Positions 21,496-34,100 of a stretch of DNA of 64,000 bases are shown piece by piece; the first letter of the stretch is position 1, and each line of letters begins with the position of its first letter. The position numbers and the translations under genes were made by a program. The notes beneath the pieces were generated by a model. It saw only the letters and a list, made by a program, of their open reading frames with translations. It did not search any database and was not told where the DNA came from. Source of the stretch: Hesseltinella vesiculosa. Its lineage: Eukaryota > Mucoromycota > Mucoromycetes > Mucorales > Cunninghamellaceae. The stretch lies in contig MCGT01000015.1 in NCBI GenBank assembly GCA_002104935.1, forward strand, positions 124,001-188,000, read 5' to 3'.

Positions 21496-24158
21496 ATGCG
21501 ACATTTATTCGGCAAAGAACACAAGGAGCAGAAAAGTCTGAAGCTGGTCAAGAAGCTGCAGCTGGAAGAAGATCGCATTTACCAGCAAGAACTGACCAAA
21601 CGAGTGCAACAAGAAGAAGACGATGCCGCTTTTGCTCGTCAGTTGCAAGCTGAATTAGAGAACGAGCAGAACAACAATACCACAACCACACCCTCTCCTA
21701 TTGTCACCTCACTTCCTATCGTCTCCACCCATCCTCTTTCTACACCCAGCCCTGTCACCCCACCTGTTCACCATCGCCCTGCGTCATTCCCTTCCTCTGA
21801 AGCTTCCCCTCCTCCATTGCCTGCCAAACCTTCAGCTTATGTTTCGGGTAAAGAAAAGAAAAGAAATAATTCTCGTAAGACTTATTCTCTCTTCTTTGTA
21901 GCATCGGGAAGTTCGCCTTCTAGCCACAGTACTTTGACCTCAGAAAGGCAACCAACCAGAGAAGTTCCTCCTCCGCCTTATCAGACCACCCCCCGACTCC
22001 CTCCTCGTGAACGAACTGTGTCCCAAGTGTCACAAACCTCCATGTCCAATATATCTCCCCCCACTACAAATGGTCCAGCTCGACACAGCGTTCATTCTGG
22101 CTACAACCCTGGATTGAATACAGCCATGACACCCGGCTTGGGAAACGCTTTGGCTTCTCCAGCCCCTTTTCAAGTCAACACACCGCACATGTATTCCTCA
22201 ACACCAATCCCACACTCCCAGCCCACCCCTCAAATGCATCCAACTCCTGTACAACAGCGTCCTCGCCGTGAACCTGCTATGCTGATTATACCACCACCGA
22301 AAGAAATCAATCCTCCCATGTCACCCGTCCACCATGCCCAAGCCCAGAGCTTACCCACGTCCATGCCCATGCCTGGGCAAATGCACAACATTCACCCTCC
22401 CGTCATTGCCACTTCCGCATCTGTTTCTGCTCACCCACCTTCAATGCCAGCATTCATACCTCCTGCTCCCTTCACTTCTTTAGCCACGCCGCCCACTTTG
22501 CTCGCCGTCGCCCAACATCCTCCACATCCTCCACATCCCCCACATCAGCTACAACAGCAATACCATTCAGCCCCAACCTCTTCTATAGTTCAACCCTCCT
22601 TATTGGCTTCCTCCTACAACCCCAAAAAGACAAACGCCAACCCCATCCAAAAGCCCGATACCAAGCTGGAGAAACCAAACAGCCACAGCAATAGCGCGTC
22701 GCCTGCAACGTCTGCCGTGCGCCCATTGCATAGGGCTCCAACCAAGTACATAGCCACCGACAAGGACGAAGAGGAAGTCGACGACGACGATGACCTGATC
22801 TCCTTTACGATGACTCGTTCGGACGGCCATATGATGACAAACAGCGCCACCAATGCCAAAGACGACAAGGCACGTAAGCGCCCTTCCGTTCAACAATACA
22901 GCCTGCTATCGTTGGACTCGGATGACTCGGGAGTGGACGATGACGACACAGACGACCTGGCCATCGATCCATTTGACATCAACCCCACGGACAATGTGAT
23001 TATCCACCAGCATAACGGAACAGCCACAACTACTGCTCTGTCCCGCCGCAGCAGCAAGCTGTCTCTTCATCAACCAGGGCTCGACGACGACAATGAAAGT
23101 GTGTCTACTGGCGATCCATTTGCTGACTCTCATGCCATCCATGGCGCAGAAAAGATAGAACCTCGAGCCCAAGCCATTGCCAAACGTCAATCCACCGGCG
23201 GCCTTGCCGATCTCGCCAACAAGTCTGCCTTTCAAATGAGTCAAAATGTATCCACCCTCGCCAAAGTCCATGATCCCTTACTGCGCCTCGCTGGTGCCTC
23301 GGCATCCTCGGTCACATTGCCTGCTCGACCCAGCTCCACCCAGCCCTGGTCATTTACCCAACGCCCTGAGTCGGCCATTCCTCGATCCGCTTCGGCCTTT
23401 CAACACACGACCAACCATGCAGCGTCTCCAGCAACTTGCCCGTCTACAGATGATCTGGTTTCCTTGGACGACAATGTGCACCCTATCCAACCCACCAATG
23501 TTGTACGTGCCGGTGCCCCTCCGAATTTCCATTCCATGATCAGTCAAGTCACTGCCGAAGGTAAAAGAAAAAAAAACGACAGGGGGTGAAAAGGACCAAC
23601 ATCTAACCTCTTGCCCATTCAGTGCCTGCCAATGAATTTGGTTACTATCGCTATGCAACCGATCAACCTGGCGGTGAAAAGGAAGAAATCACAGACGATA
23701 TTATCAAGGATCTACCGGTATTACCAGAACTACCAAAGAGTAAGCTGCCATGACTTTTTTTTTTGTCATACACTCTTCCTGCATTGACACTGACCTACTT
23801 TTTTATTTATTTATTTTTTTTAGCTGATCCTGACCACCGTCATATCACCGTGCCCAGTGTTATCGAAGACCAGCGAGTGTGGATCCGAGTACACCCTACA
23901 GACACCGGCAAGTCTCTGGCAGCACGTATCCAAATTGTGGCTTCTTACAAGACTCGCAAGGTGACCAAGATCACAACTGACAAAGGCCGAGTGGTGCCCT
24001 TGGACGATTCCGCCCTGTTCCCCGATTGGGCCGATGTCATGCGAATGACGGATGGTACAGCCTGGAAAATTGAATGGGTGCCTGTAGATAATTCGCTCTG
24101 GGAAGGACCAAAGGACTTGCTTCGGTTCCTCAAGACTCGGCTGAGAGGCTCTTCTTAA
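21496..24158 (+). CDS. Large proline-rich protein with N-terminal coiled coil and C-terminal globular domain
   Basis: Exons 21496-21847, 21902-23560, 23623-23739 and 23824-24158 give 820 residues. Residues about 15-60 form a charged helix (QLEEDRIYQQELTKRVQQEE, then DDAAFARQLQAELE) that resembles a ubiquitin-interacting or coiled-coil segment. About 450 residues rich in Pro/Ser/Thr follow, with poly-Pro SH3-ligand-like stretches and a PPHPPHPPH repeat. Acidic patches such as EEEVDDDDDLISFTM and SDDSGVDDDDTDDL come next. The last ~110 residues (from DHRHITVPSVIEDQRVWIR) look like a compact beta-rich domain. The first intron is 54 nt and in frame. No named family is recognised; a cortical or endocytic adaptor is only a guess. 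Confidence 0.7.
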
Positions 24159-24406
24159 GCTCTCTATTGTATACTTTGTACTAGACTACTATCCCCCCTA
24201 ATCCTGTTGCTCATGTCAAATAAAAAAATCATCGTCGTCTTTAAGCTCATTCCGCTGGCGTAGAAAATATTTTTTTGCATGGCCGGGGCAAAAATTGAAA
24301 GCAGTCACCGCAAAAAAAAAAAAAAGAATGGGAAAGCGCTGGGCCTTGTTGATATTTTTTTTTTCTTCTTCTTCCTCCAACCCTTTTTTTTCTTCTTTAA
24401 TCGGTC

Positions 24407-26283
24407 ATGTTGCGAAACGCTGCTCGTCTTGCCCGCCCTGCTTTGGCTCTTGCCAAGCCCTCTGTAAGTGTTTACACCCATCAACACCATTAGCCGCATG
24501 CAACAGTATAAAAAAAAAGACCCAACCATCGAACAAGCCTTTTGTTTTTTTTTATGATTTGACATGGCGTTTTTACTGTTTTTATTTGAAAGAAGTCCTT
24601 TTATTGATCAGCTTGTTCTTTTGATTCCATTTGTAGATCCGTGCCAACGTGGGCGCTGCTTCTGCTTTGCGTGCCTATGCTACTGCCAAGCCCACCACCT
24701 CTGAAGTGTCCTCCATCCTTGAAGAACGCATCCTTGGTTCTTCCAGCGAAGCCAACCTTCAAGAAACCGGCCGTGTCTTGTCCATTGGTGACGGTATTGC
24801 CCGTGTCTATGGTTTGAAGAACGTCCAAGCCGAAGAAATGGTGGAATTCTCCAGCGGTCTCAAGGTAAACATAATTGGCTCCATAAACGAAAAAAAAAAA
24901 ATCTCAACTTTTTTTTTATTTATTTGATAGGGTATGGCCCTTAACTTGGAAGCTGACAACGTCGGTATTGTGGTGTTCGGTAACGATCGTTTGATCAAGG
25001 AAGGTGACACTGTCAAGCGTACCGGTGCTATTGTCGACGTGCCCGTTGGTCCTGGCATCTTGGGCCGTGTGGTCGACGCCCTCGGTAACCCCATCGATGG
25101 CAAGGGTCCTTTGGAAACTGCTGGTCGCTCCCGTGTCCAAGTCAAGGCTCCTGGCATTTTGCCCCGTCACTCTGTCAACGAACCTATGCAAACTGGTATC
25201 AAGTCTGTTGACTCCATGGTCCCCATCGGTCGTGGTCAACGTGAATTGATTATTGGTGATCGTCAAACCGGTAAGACTGCTGTCGCTCTCGACACCATCT
25301 TGAACCAAAAGAACTGGAACAACGGCTCCGACGAATCCAAGAAGTTGTACTGTATCTACGTTGCCGTCGGTCAAAAGCGTTCCACCGTCGCCCAATTGGT
25401 CCGTACCTTGGAAGAAAACGACGCCATGAAGTACACCACCGTCGTGGCTGCCACTGCTTCCGAAGCTGCTCCTCTTCAATACTTGGCTCCTTTCTCTGGT
25501 GCCGCCTTTGGTGAATGGTTCCGTGACAACGGCCGTCACTCCTTGATCATCTATGACGATTTGTCCAAGCAAGCTGTTGCTTACCGTCAAATGTCCTTGT
25601 TGTTGCGTCGTCCCCCCGGTCGTGAAGCCTACCCTGGTGATGTGTTCTACCTCCACTCCCGTTTGTTGGAACGTGCTGCCAAGATGAACAAGGACTTCGG
25701 CTATGGTTCCATGACTGCCTTGCCCATCATTGAAACCCAAGGTGGTGATGTGTCTGCTTACATTCCTACCAACGTCATTTCCATTACCGATGGTCAAATC
25801 TTCTTGGAAGCCGAACTTTTCTTCAAGGGTATCCGTCCCTCCATCAACGTCGGTTTGTCCGTGTCCCGTGTCGGTTCCGCCGCCCAAACCAAGGCCATGA
25901 AGCAAGTTGCCGGTTCCTTGAAGCTTTTCTTGGCTCAATACCGTGAAGTCGCTGCCTTTGCCCAATTCGGTTCTGATTTGGATGCCTCCACTCAATTCTT
26001 GTTGAACCGTGGTGCCCGCTTGACCGAACTGTTGAAGCAACCCCAATACACTCCCTTGGCCATCGAAGTCCAAGTCCCCATCGTCTTCGCCGGTGTCAAC
26101 GGTTTCTTGGACAAGGTCCCCGTCAACAAGGTCGTTGACTGGGAAAAGGACTTCATTGCCCACATCAAGTCTGAACACAAGGATACTCTCGATGCTATCC
26201 GTACCGAAGGTGTCCTCTCCAAGGATTTGGAAGGCAAGCTCCGTACCATTTGCGAAAACCACACCAAGACCTTTGCTGCTTAA
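24407..26283 (+). CDS. ATP1: Mitochondrial F1 ATP synthase subunit alpha
   Basis: Alpha subunit of the F1 catalytic head in the mitochondrial matrix. Exons 24407-24463, 24637-24864 and 24931-26283 give 545 residues, the usual length for the precursor. The first exon encodes an Arg/Ala-rich targeting peptide ([19 protein letters not shown]). Walker A is GDRQTGKTA and the family signature [17 protein letters not shown] is present as [17 protein letters not shown]. The nucleotide-binding domain continues with [14 protein letters not shown]. Codon use is strongly biased (TTG for Leu, C-ending codons, GAA/AAG), typical of high expression. This bias also opens a long spurious antisense frame. The start lies right after a pyrimidine-rich leader. 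Confidence 0.98.
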
Positions 26284-26576
26284 GCGACCAAGTCAAAGAA
26301 AATCTCTTTTTAAAACCTTCTCTCCTGCTCAAGCTCAAAATCTTAGAAAATAAAAAAATCTCTCTGCTGTCAGTTTCTTCGGTGAGGTTGGTGTTGTACC
26401 CTCGTTTTTTTTTTTTTTTTCCAGTTTCGGTACGAGCCTAATCCCCAACAGCCTGTGCATGTTGGAGCAAGTAGAGTAGACCAATGGCACGCCACAAGAA
26501 AAGAGAGGCGGTGACCAGTCGCTGTTGGAAGCCATAGGCGATGAATGCTCAGGCGTATAGGATGATAGGATGTTTT

Positions 26577-28454
26577 TTATTCTGTGATATGAACGATATG
26601 GTAGGACGACTTGCCGACCCGTAACAAGCACACCACGTCGTCAATCAGGTTGCCATCACCAAGAATTTGTCGAGGGTCAGACACACGTTCATTGTTCAGG
26701 TACAAACCTCCAGCCTTGATTCGTTTCTGAGCTTCAGCTGGAATGAGAGGAAAGCAGCAAGACAGTTAAGCACCTTTGAGCAAAGGCGTTTCAGTGTACA
26801 CTTACATTTTGATTTTGTTGCCTTGACGTCGACAGCCACCTGGTCGATACCCTTGCCAATCACTTGATCGCGTCGCAAAGTTGTGTAACGATGGCCGTCC
26901 TGTTTGAATGCATCGACAATGTCATGGCCCGACACTTGAGCTAGATCGTCGCCAAACAGCACTTGGGTAGCCACCTGGGCTTGACGCACAGCCGCCTCTG
27001 ATAAGGGGAAAACAAAAAAAAAGAAGGGGTGTCGGATATCAAACCATCTCTGGGCCAATTTTTCTCGTAAGCTTACGGCCGTGCACCAACTCGGTCATCT
27101 CGGCTGCTAAAGTGTGCTGCGCCAAGCGCTGCTCAGGTTGTTTCTGGAAGTTCAAAATAAAACATCAGCACCCAACCTTTCCATTGCAAATCTCCTGTGC
27201 TTACCTTGTGTTCCTGGATCAGGGCATCCAGCTGATGGCCAGGTAGTAACGTGAACATTTTCAAGTATTTTTCGATATCGGTATCCAACGTTTTGATAAA
27301 GAACTAGAAAGATAAAATAGATCGGATGGGTCCAGTCATTTCATTTCCAGTTGGTGCCACATGTTTTACCTGGTAAAAGTCATAGATGGAGGTCATGGTT
27401 TCATCCAGCCAGACAGCATTGCCAGCAGATTTGCCAAATTTTTCACCAGAAGACGTCAAAAGCAATGGAATGGTGATGCCATAGGCACTGGGGCTCTCCT
27501 CATCGACAGGGCTGCGTCGTCGAATCATGTCCAGGCCGGCTGTGATGTTCCCCCACTGGTCACTCCCTCCCAGCTAATGAGGCAAAACAAGAGAGAGGTG
27601 ATCAGTCCATGTTGTGCCTAGCATTCCACCGTTCTCCTCCGTCGTACCTGAATTCGACAACTGTGGTGTTGGTGGAGGTAGTAAAAATCATAGGCTTGAA
27701 GCAGTTGATAGGAAAATTCAGTGAAGCTGATGCCTTGGGTGGTTTCCATTCTAGATTGGACGCTTTCCTTGGCCAGCATACTGTTGACACGGGCGTAACG
27801 GCCGACATCACCCAAGAAGTCCAAGGCCGACATGCTGTGGAACCAGGTATAATTGTTCAAGACCTTGGGCGATTTTGTGCCCTGCGCGCCCATGTAACCC
27901 CTGCGCTCAGCGTACAAAGACCCTTTCTCGAAAAATCGGCGGATTTGCGAGTCGATGCCAGCCACGTTCTCGTCCAGCACCTGACGACCCAGAGGCACGC
28001 GTTCAGACTTTCGGCCAGACGGATCACCTATGCTCCCAGTAGCTCCACCTACCTGGATTAGAAAAACAAGCAAGACATCAGCATGCTAGAGCTCAATGAA
28101 AAGTGTCTTACCAAGGCGATCGTCTGGTGGCCCCGAATGTGAAAATGGAGCAGACCCATGAGCGTCAAAAGATTGCCGAGGTGGAGCGACCGAGCAGTTG
28201 GATCAACACCACAGTAGATAGCAGTGGGATTATTGACATGATCGACGAGATCAGGACTGTCAAAGCCAAAGCATCAAAAAGAAAAAAGGTCAATGAATAA
28301 AAAAGCCCAGGGTTTGCTGGTCGTACCTGGTCGTGTTTGCGATCAGATTCCTCTGCGTCAAATCATTAATAACGTTTGGAAGCTTGGTCGAAAAGTGAGC
28401 TCTCTTGATCAGGCTGCTTAAAGGAATTAGTCGGGTGGTCGAACGAATGAACAT
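26577..28454 (-). CDS. MSY1: Mitochondrial tyrosyl-tRNA synthetase
   Basis: Charges mitochondrial tRNA-Tyr. Eight exons read leftwards (28327-28454, 28112-28256, 27648-28052, 27370-27573, 27205-27303, 27077-27143, 26806-26997, 26577-26737) for 466 residues. The start [19 protein letters not shown] is a basic, amphipathic mitochondrial presequence. Class I motifs are [14 protein letters not shown] (HIGH-type, HLGN) and [11 protein letters not shown] (KMSKS-type). [15 protein letters not shown] is the tyrosine-binding hallmark, and the S4-like C-terminal domain ends [15 protein letters not shown]. All introns are GT-AG. An upstream in-frame extension from 28535 would need a GTG start and is not favoured. 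Confidence 0.95.
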
Positions 28455-29254
28455 GATCCTATTCGAAGTAGTGACTTTTTTGTGAGGAAGAAGAACAGCG
28501 AAAAAGCTCAGTCGCCAGCCATAATTTTTCTTCACGTCCCTTGTGAACCATGAGTTACTCAGTCAATGGAGTCACTACATAATCATTCTGAGGGAGGAAG
28601 CATACGCAAGAAAGGTGAAAGACTCGCTCATTTTGTATTTTGGCCAGGACTAACGGTGCAATGGATCCAAACGGGCCATCGGCTCGTCCAATTCCCACAG
28701 AAAAAAAAAAATCATTCAACCAGCCAATCTCCGTGATCAATGGGTTGCCTAGTTATATACAATCGTTCATAAAATTATAGATGATGTGAAGCAAAGAGGA
28801 GGAAGCTCCCAGCACTACTGTACTGCATGGTGCAGAGGAAAAGCTACCAACCAAGATGTCTCCTAGCAATATGGCTGGACAGTTATTTTTGTACTATTTC
28901 TAACAGGTTATCACCTCGTATAAAGAGCTTGTTATTCGAACTACACATGCATCCCATGAACATCTCTCCGTGACCACATTAGAGGTGAAGATGGGGAATT
29001 CAAACTAAAATGCGAAAGCAAGGATTTTGTCAAATCGCAAAAGGGATCTCCCTTGTTTATAAATAGAAATAACTCTATAGCAGCTTTAGGAAAATGAATC
29101 AGCCAAAAAAAAACACAGAATCTGGCATTCTACGATGGGGCAAATCCGAGTATGGCGGAATGTGAAACATATGGGCCAATCATGGTGCGCTATTCAGAGG
29201 ACAAGGTCCATGAGGTCAATTTCAAAGGAAAGGGCCTCTTTTTTTTCCGGTAAA
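28455..29254. other. Gap between MSY1 and the transposon region
   Basis: About 800 bp. No gene is recognised up to 29100. A TATAAATA lies near 29058. From about 29172 to 29215 there is one reverse-oriented unit of the 61-bp satellite found at 35148-35818, directly upstream of the truncated recombinase-like copy. Confidence 0.5.
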
Positions 29255-29441
29255 ATGAACCACGAAATTACAATGGAACAGGCAATTTGCATGCTGTATT
29301 GTGTCTCGTATAATGAGCAGAATATTAAACAACTCAAAGAAAAGATTCTCTCTTCTGAACTTGAAGTTTGCTACGAAGATGATCCTCTGCAACCAAGATT
29401 AATTCCTCGTCAGAGAATATCTTCACAACCGGAAAGATACC
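29255..29441 (+). pseudogene. Truncated copy of the serine-recombinase-like gene (first exon only)
   Basis: The exon starting MNHEITMEQAICMLYC is a clear paralogue of the first exon of the gene at 29625-30893 on the other strand (MNCEITEEQAICMLYC). It ends at a GTATGT donor after 29441, the same codon position as in the complete copy. No downstream exon is found; the sequence runs into a minisatellite and then the 3' end of the opposing gene. It is therefore a 5' fragment in inverted orientation. Confidence 0.65.
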
Positions 29442-29544
29442 GTATGTATATATCATCAACCTCAAGCACCAAGTAACATTTCAGCTATTCAATTTTGACT
29501 ATTTATTTCCAGTAAATTTTTTTTTTATTCTTTACGAAGCGGGA

Positions 29545-29605
29545 ATGGGATGTCAGGAGGGAATGGATGTCAGGCGGGAATGGGATGTCAGGCGGGAATG
29601 GGAAA
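29545..29605 (+). repeat. 18-bp minisatellite
   Basis: About 3.5 tandem copies of GGGAATGGGATGTCAGGC with minor changes, lying between the 3' ends of the two convergent recombinase-like copies. Confidence 0.8.
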
Positions 29606-29624
29606 CAATGAAAAAGATATTTTT

Positions 29625-30893
29625 TTAAATTTCAGTCGACCGTTTTGGATATGCATGACGGCAATCAAACTCTTGTAAAACATCAGGGTGCTCAAGGATG
29701 TCCTTTCGATGAAAGTATTTCACATGTTTGCCCGACGAAGAAAGATCGATGATTATTTTCTGGATGTTCCCATTTTCTCTGTAAAATACAGTAAAGATCA
29801 ATTAACTAACATTGCATTATTTTTATCCTCTCAGGACTTACTTGATAAGAGCAACGATATCACTTGGGTTGGTTGATAGGCCAGCAAAATCTAATGCCAC
29901 TAAGCAGACGTTTTCTGTGACTTTAATAAAGGATAAGAGGTCTATAGAGGAAATATGAGTGTCACCAAGTATCATGACCCTATCTCGGTGTGATTTTCGA
30001 TGTTACCTTGCGTATCTCCAGTGACATTATTAAACGGTGCCAGCGCCATGTTGCCGTTCTTTGCATCACGAACTGATAAAGAATCACTAGCAATTGATGA
30101 CAAGGAAACAAATACTTTGTCGACCATCAAAGTGTTGATTAATCGATCGACCATTTTTTGGAGTAACAATATACGCTTTGTTTTGTTTGCTGCTCCCGGC
30201 GATTTTCTTGCATAACCAAATATTGCGTAGCCTTCTTCCTTGAGTCTGTGAATATAAGCGCGGTATCGCGGCAGATGCTCTGTAATACCCAGGGCAAAAG
30301 CATCCACGTATTCATCCTTCAGAGTCCAAAGTAGGCGATATCTAACCTTTTGATGTTGAGTATCTTTTGGCTGCTTTCTTTCGTATTCAACTGTAGTAAA
30401 TGCAACGTTATGTTTAAAGCACCATTTTGAAAACGATAACATCGACTTTTCGTTGAATTTGTTGGTATGTTGAATTGCCAATGCAAATATTTCGTTGGGA
30501 GTAACTTTCTTTTGAACATACATACTGTCATTGTATGGTGTTCTTGCCTTGTATACGGCATTTAAGAACTCGATTATTTGAGAATCAGACGCTATTTAAA
30601 CAAAATACAGTGAGTAATTGCAAGTGTATCGGTTCTATAGAACGTACTAAAAATCACTTGGAATTTGTTTCGACAATGATTGGCTTGCTTCCCGACATAT
30701 ACTTGCGATAAAGTATGGGATTGGAATTGAAACGGACAGTTGGGAGCAGTACTGGGTGGAGAGGATCTTGTTGATAGCAAACTTCAAGATCAGAAGACTG
30801 AATCTTTTCTTTTAGTTGGTTAATAGTCTGCTCATTGTATGCGACACAATATAGCATGCATATTGCCTGTTCCTCAGTTATTTCGCAGTTCAT
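29625..30893 (-). CDS. Serine-recombinase-like protein of a mobile or repeated gene family
   Basis: Four exons (30707-30893, 30007-30591, 29842-29941, 29625-29778) join in frame to give 341 residues. The first intron uses a GC donor (C-GCAAGT). After about 190 residues of unrecognised helical N-terminus comes a segment that parallels a resolvase/invertase catalytic domain: GYARKSPG (compare YxRxS with the nucleophilic Ser), RILLLQKMVDRL, VDKVFVSLSS, then VALDFAGLSTNPSDIVALIKENG, which aligns in spacing and pattern with the DRLgRs...li.l block. The Arg of DRL is missing (LDFAGLS), so catalysis may be altered or lost. The similarity is remote and was judged by eye. The start lies about 35 bp from the satellite-derived GGTCCATGAGGTC motif. 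Confidence 0.5.
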
Positions 30894-30937
30894 TTTGCAT
30901 GGAAAAAAAAAAAAAGAGGAAGAAGACCTCATGGACC

Positions 30938-31140
30938 TTGGCGCTCTAAGGAATTCACGGCTACGGAAGTTACACTGGGCTAAGAATCTACCAATAAAAT
31001 GACGCTTCTCTTTTGGCTCACCTCAACCTGATTCTTCTTTTGGCAGCCTCTTCCTTTTTACTTTTCTTTACATCCGTCTCAACCTTTTATTTATTCATTC
31101 ACGTTTCCAGCAACTCAACCCATCCATCATGACATCCACT
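30938..31140. repeat. MULE left terminal inverted repeat
   Basis: Outer 67 bp nearly identical to the right end; the inner part contains CCTCTTCCTTTTT and CACGTTTCCAGCAACTCAACC blocks shared with the right TIR. Confidence 0.8.
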
Positions 31141-31194
31141 ATGCAACACTGCAATTCAGAGTGATATAATATAGATGGAAACAACATCATTTAA

Positions 31195-34100
31195 TCACAT
31201 GAGTAAGGTGTTGCGTGTGCCATCCCTCCAGGTTCGAAGCGCATGGTTTGCCCTTCTGTGTCTGCGACTTTCCTCCAAGAAGCCGTCAACGTCACGCGCC
31301 ATTGCATCATCGAATCGTGAGACTTGTTCGGTTGGCAAATATTCTCGTACATGCTGTGCAATACCGTCAAAGTAGAGTTGCTCATCGTTGTCAAGTTGAT
31401 TGAGCTGATCTCGTCTATGGCTGTTACGAAGAATCTGCTGGCGATGCTGCGTTATTTCTTCGTCGATTTGCTGCAGGCGATGTGTTAACGCCTCACGCTC
31501 TTGAGCCAATGCTTGCTCCAACTCACGAACTGCCTGGTCATCAGAGTCCAGTGATCCTCTCTCTTGCTGGCGCTGTTGGCATCTTCTCCTGGAATCCCGC
31601 ATGGAAACTTCAAGACGCTCCACCATTTCCTCGTCTATCGGTTGCCTTGGTTGAACACGTCGGCGCTGTTGTCTCGTAGGCTGCACTGTCGTATCTTCAC
31701 TAACATCATCACTATCATGGATCTCAATGATGGTAGTAGTTTGACCGTTCTCTGGGGAGGGTGACCGAGGACGGCGATGGGGTAGTAGTTGCGATGGTTG
31801 TAGGATTGTGGGAGACGGTCGAGTGGACTGGGGGAGAGTGCTGGTAGGATGATGCAATTGTTGGTAAGACCTGCGGCGTGGCGGGATGAAGAGGACGTCA
31901 TCATTAATGATATCGGTAGGTGGCAACAAGTGTTGTTGTGGTGGCGCGGTGGGTAATTGAGGAGTTGGAGGTGAGGGAATCGCAGAGAAGTCAACTGGTG
32001 GAGATCTTGGGCGGGATGTTGCAAGATCCACAGCAGGGTTCACTAAAATGTATGGGTTGGTTGTTGCCATTTGCTCAAATCGAGGAGCATTGTCGCGCTA
32101 TTTATAAAATAAATGTAAGCCAATGACATATTTATTTTTAGAGGGGAGGACTGGGCAGCGACTTACAGGGACGAGCATGACGTACGGGGGGAGAAGGTTC
32201 CTCATAATGACATATCGCCTAGGTGTCAAGCGGCCCATACTGTCACCCATTTCAAGGTTGTGACGCACGAGGTGTTTGCAGAGAAGGAAGCGGCTATGGA
32301 CAAAATAAGGGCAGCCGCAAACCCATCGGGCAGTATCCACTTCGTATAGGGATTCCTCATCATTGGTAAGTTCTCTTGATGCCAAGGTTGCCCATTCGCT
32401 GCGAAAGTCATTTTCCCAAGATGGAGTTGTCACCCGTCGAGCAATCTTTTCATTAAATTGACGTATTTTTTTGGCACTCGTCTTGGAAATGATTTTGAAC
32501 ACTAGGTAGTCCAGCCGTGGACGATTGATGTTGAGGAGGTCCACTCTGAGTTAGCAAAAAAAAAAAAAAAATTAGCAGATGCAAACTGCAAAAAAAACCT
32601 TTTCAGCACCCGCCAGTGCGATTCAACCATCGTAGTTGTTTTTGCTGATGGGATTGCATCTCTTGTGCTTCAGCCGACGTATTCCATTCATTTATAGTAT
32701 ACCAGTTGCTGTACAGGTACACCCAAACAAAGACCAAATTCTTATCACGACAAAACTGATAGATTTGATACACTACCGCTTGGTGGATTTGCTGTGGCGA
32801 GAATGTGCTGGAGAAGCGAGAGGCCATCTTCTAAAAATTCCAAATTAGGAAATGTGCCGATGCATAATTTTTTTTTTTTTTACCATTTTGCAAGAGCAAA
32901 GGGAAATTATGATGGAGGTCGTAATGTTTACCGACCATTTCAGTGATTTGCTTTCGAGTTGTCGAGTCACAAAGCATCCCATTTGAAGCGCGTCCAATGT
33001 CGATTGGAATGAAATCAGTGTCGACGAAATCAAACTCATCTCGTGCACGAGCAGGGTTGTAATTTCTAAAAAGGACCAAGCCTCTGGATGGCTTTCCGAG
33101 GTATTGATCTGTTGCTCTTTTGATGTGCCAAATACAGAGACGGATTTTCTCGGGACTGAAAACGCTTCGGATTGCATTCAGTTGACCTTTGTTCTTGTCA
33201 CAGAAAATAAAAGTGGGATCAAGCCGATGTTGAACTCTTAAACTCATGAGGAATAGCTTGAGTGCGTGGACTCTATAACTATCAGGCTCATCATTTTCGT
33301 CTTCGTTGGTTTGGTTTCGGCGGGGGCCAACTGGGCGTTTGACAAGAAAGTAAGCCACCGGAAATCCAGACCCTCTGACGGTGGCAATTAAAGCAAAGAG
33401 CTCAAATGAATTACGGTTTGTCTTAAATGTTGAATCAATGTGAAATTCAGTTATTTCATCACGGCGAATACCAGTACAGACGAACAGGAATGGGGTATAA
33501 AAGCTGATGAACTGGTTTTCTCCATCGTTACTATAAGTCAGCTAAGCATACGGATCCCGCAGAAAAAAAAGCATTTGATCGAGCGTCAGTTTATTCTGTA
33601 ATGCCGTAACTACTTAAACTGGAATAGCAAGGTCTATAGCCCCACTGTCCCACAATCAATTGCCGTCTCCCTCACTTTTTCCTTCTGACACTTTTTTTCC
33701 TTGCCACTCTTTCCCTCTCTCCTTTCTTTACCTGTCCAAAGTTGTTAGCCTCATGTAATTGCAAGAGGCGCTGAGCGGAGTGCAATGCATTGTCTTCGCA
33801 TCGGTAATACCGTTCAAGGGACTGCTTGTACCAATAGTATACTTGCGCATACGTCAACATGGCATCGGGGAAACGCATGTTCGCTTCGTCGTGCACAGTT
33901 GTAGGGCTTCGTCCAATGGCGAAGCTATGAATGAAGCGCCAAACTTCATCATCAACAGGGCGGCGAGTCGATATTTCTAGGGGGTGGAGGCTGTCTTCAT
34001 GGCGCAAGGTGCAGTGGATCCAATGCTGCCGAACATCCACAAATCCTACCAGCCGGCCGTTGCAGTTGTATGTTGTCATGCGATCGTTTGAACGCTGGAG

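Noticed and set aside
24916..26262. A 448-codon open frame antisense to ATP1
   Set aside because: It is the mirror of the biased codons of a highly expressed gene; its translation is repetitive in Gly/Thr/Asp with no domain. ATP1 on the + strand has all family motifs.
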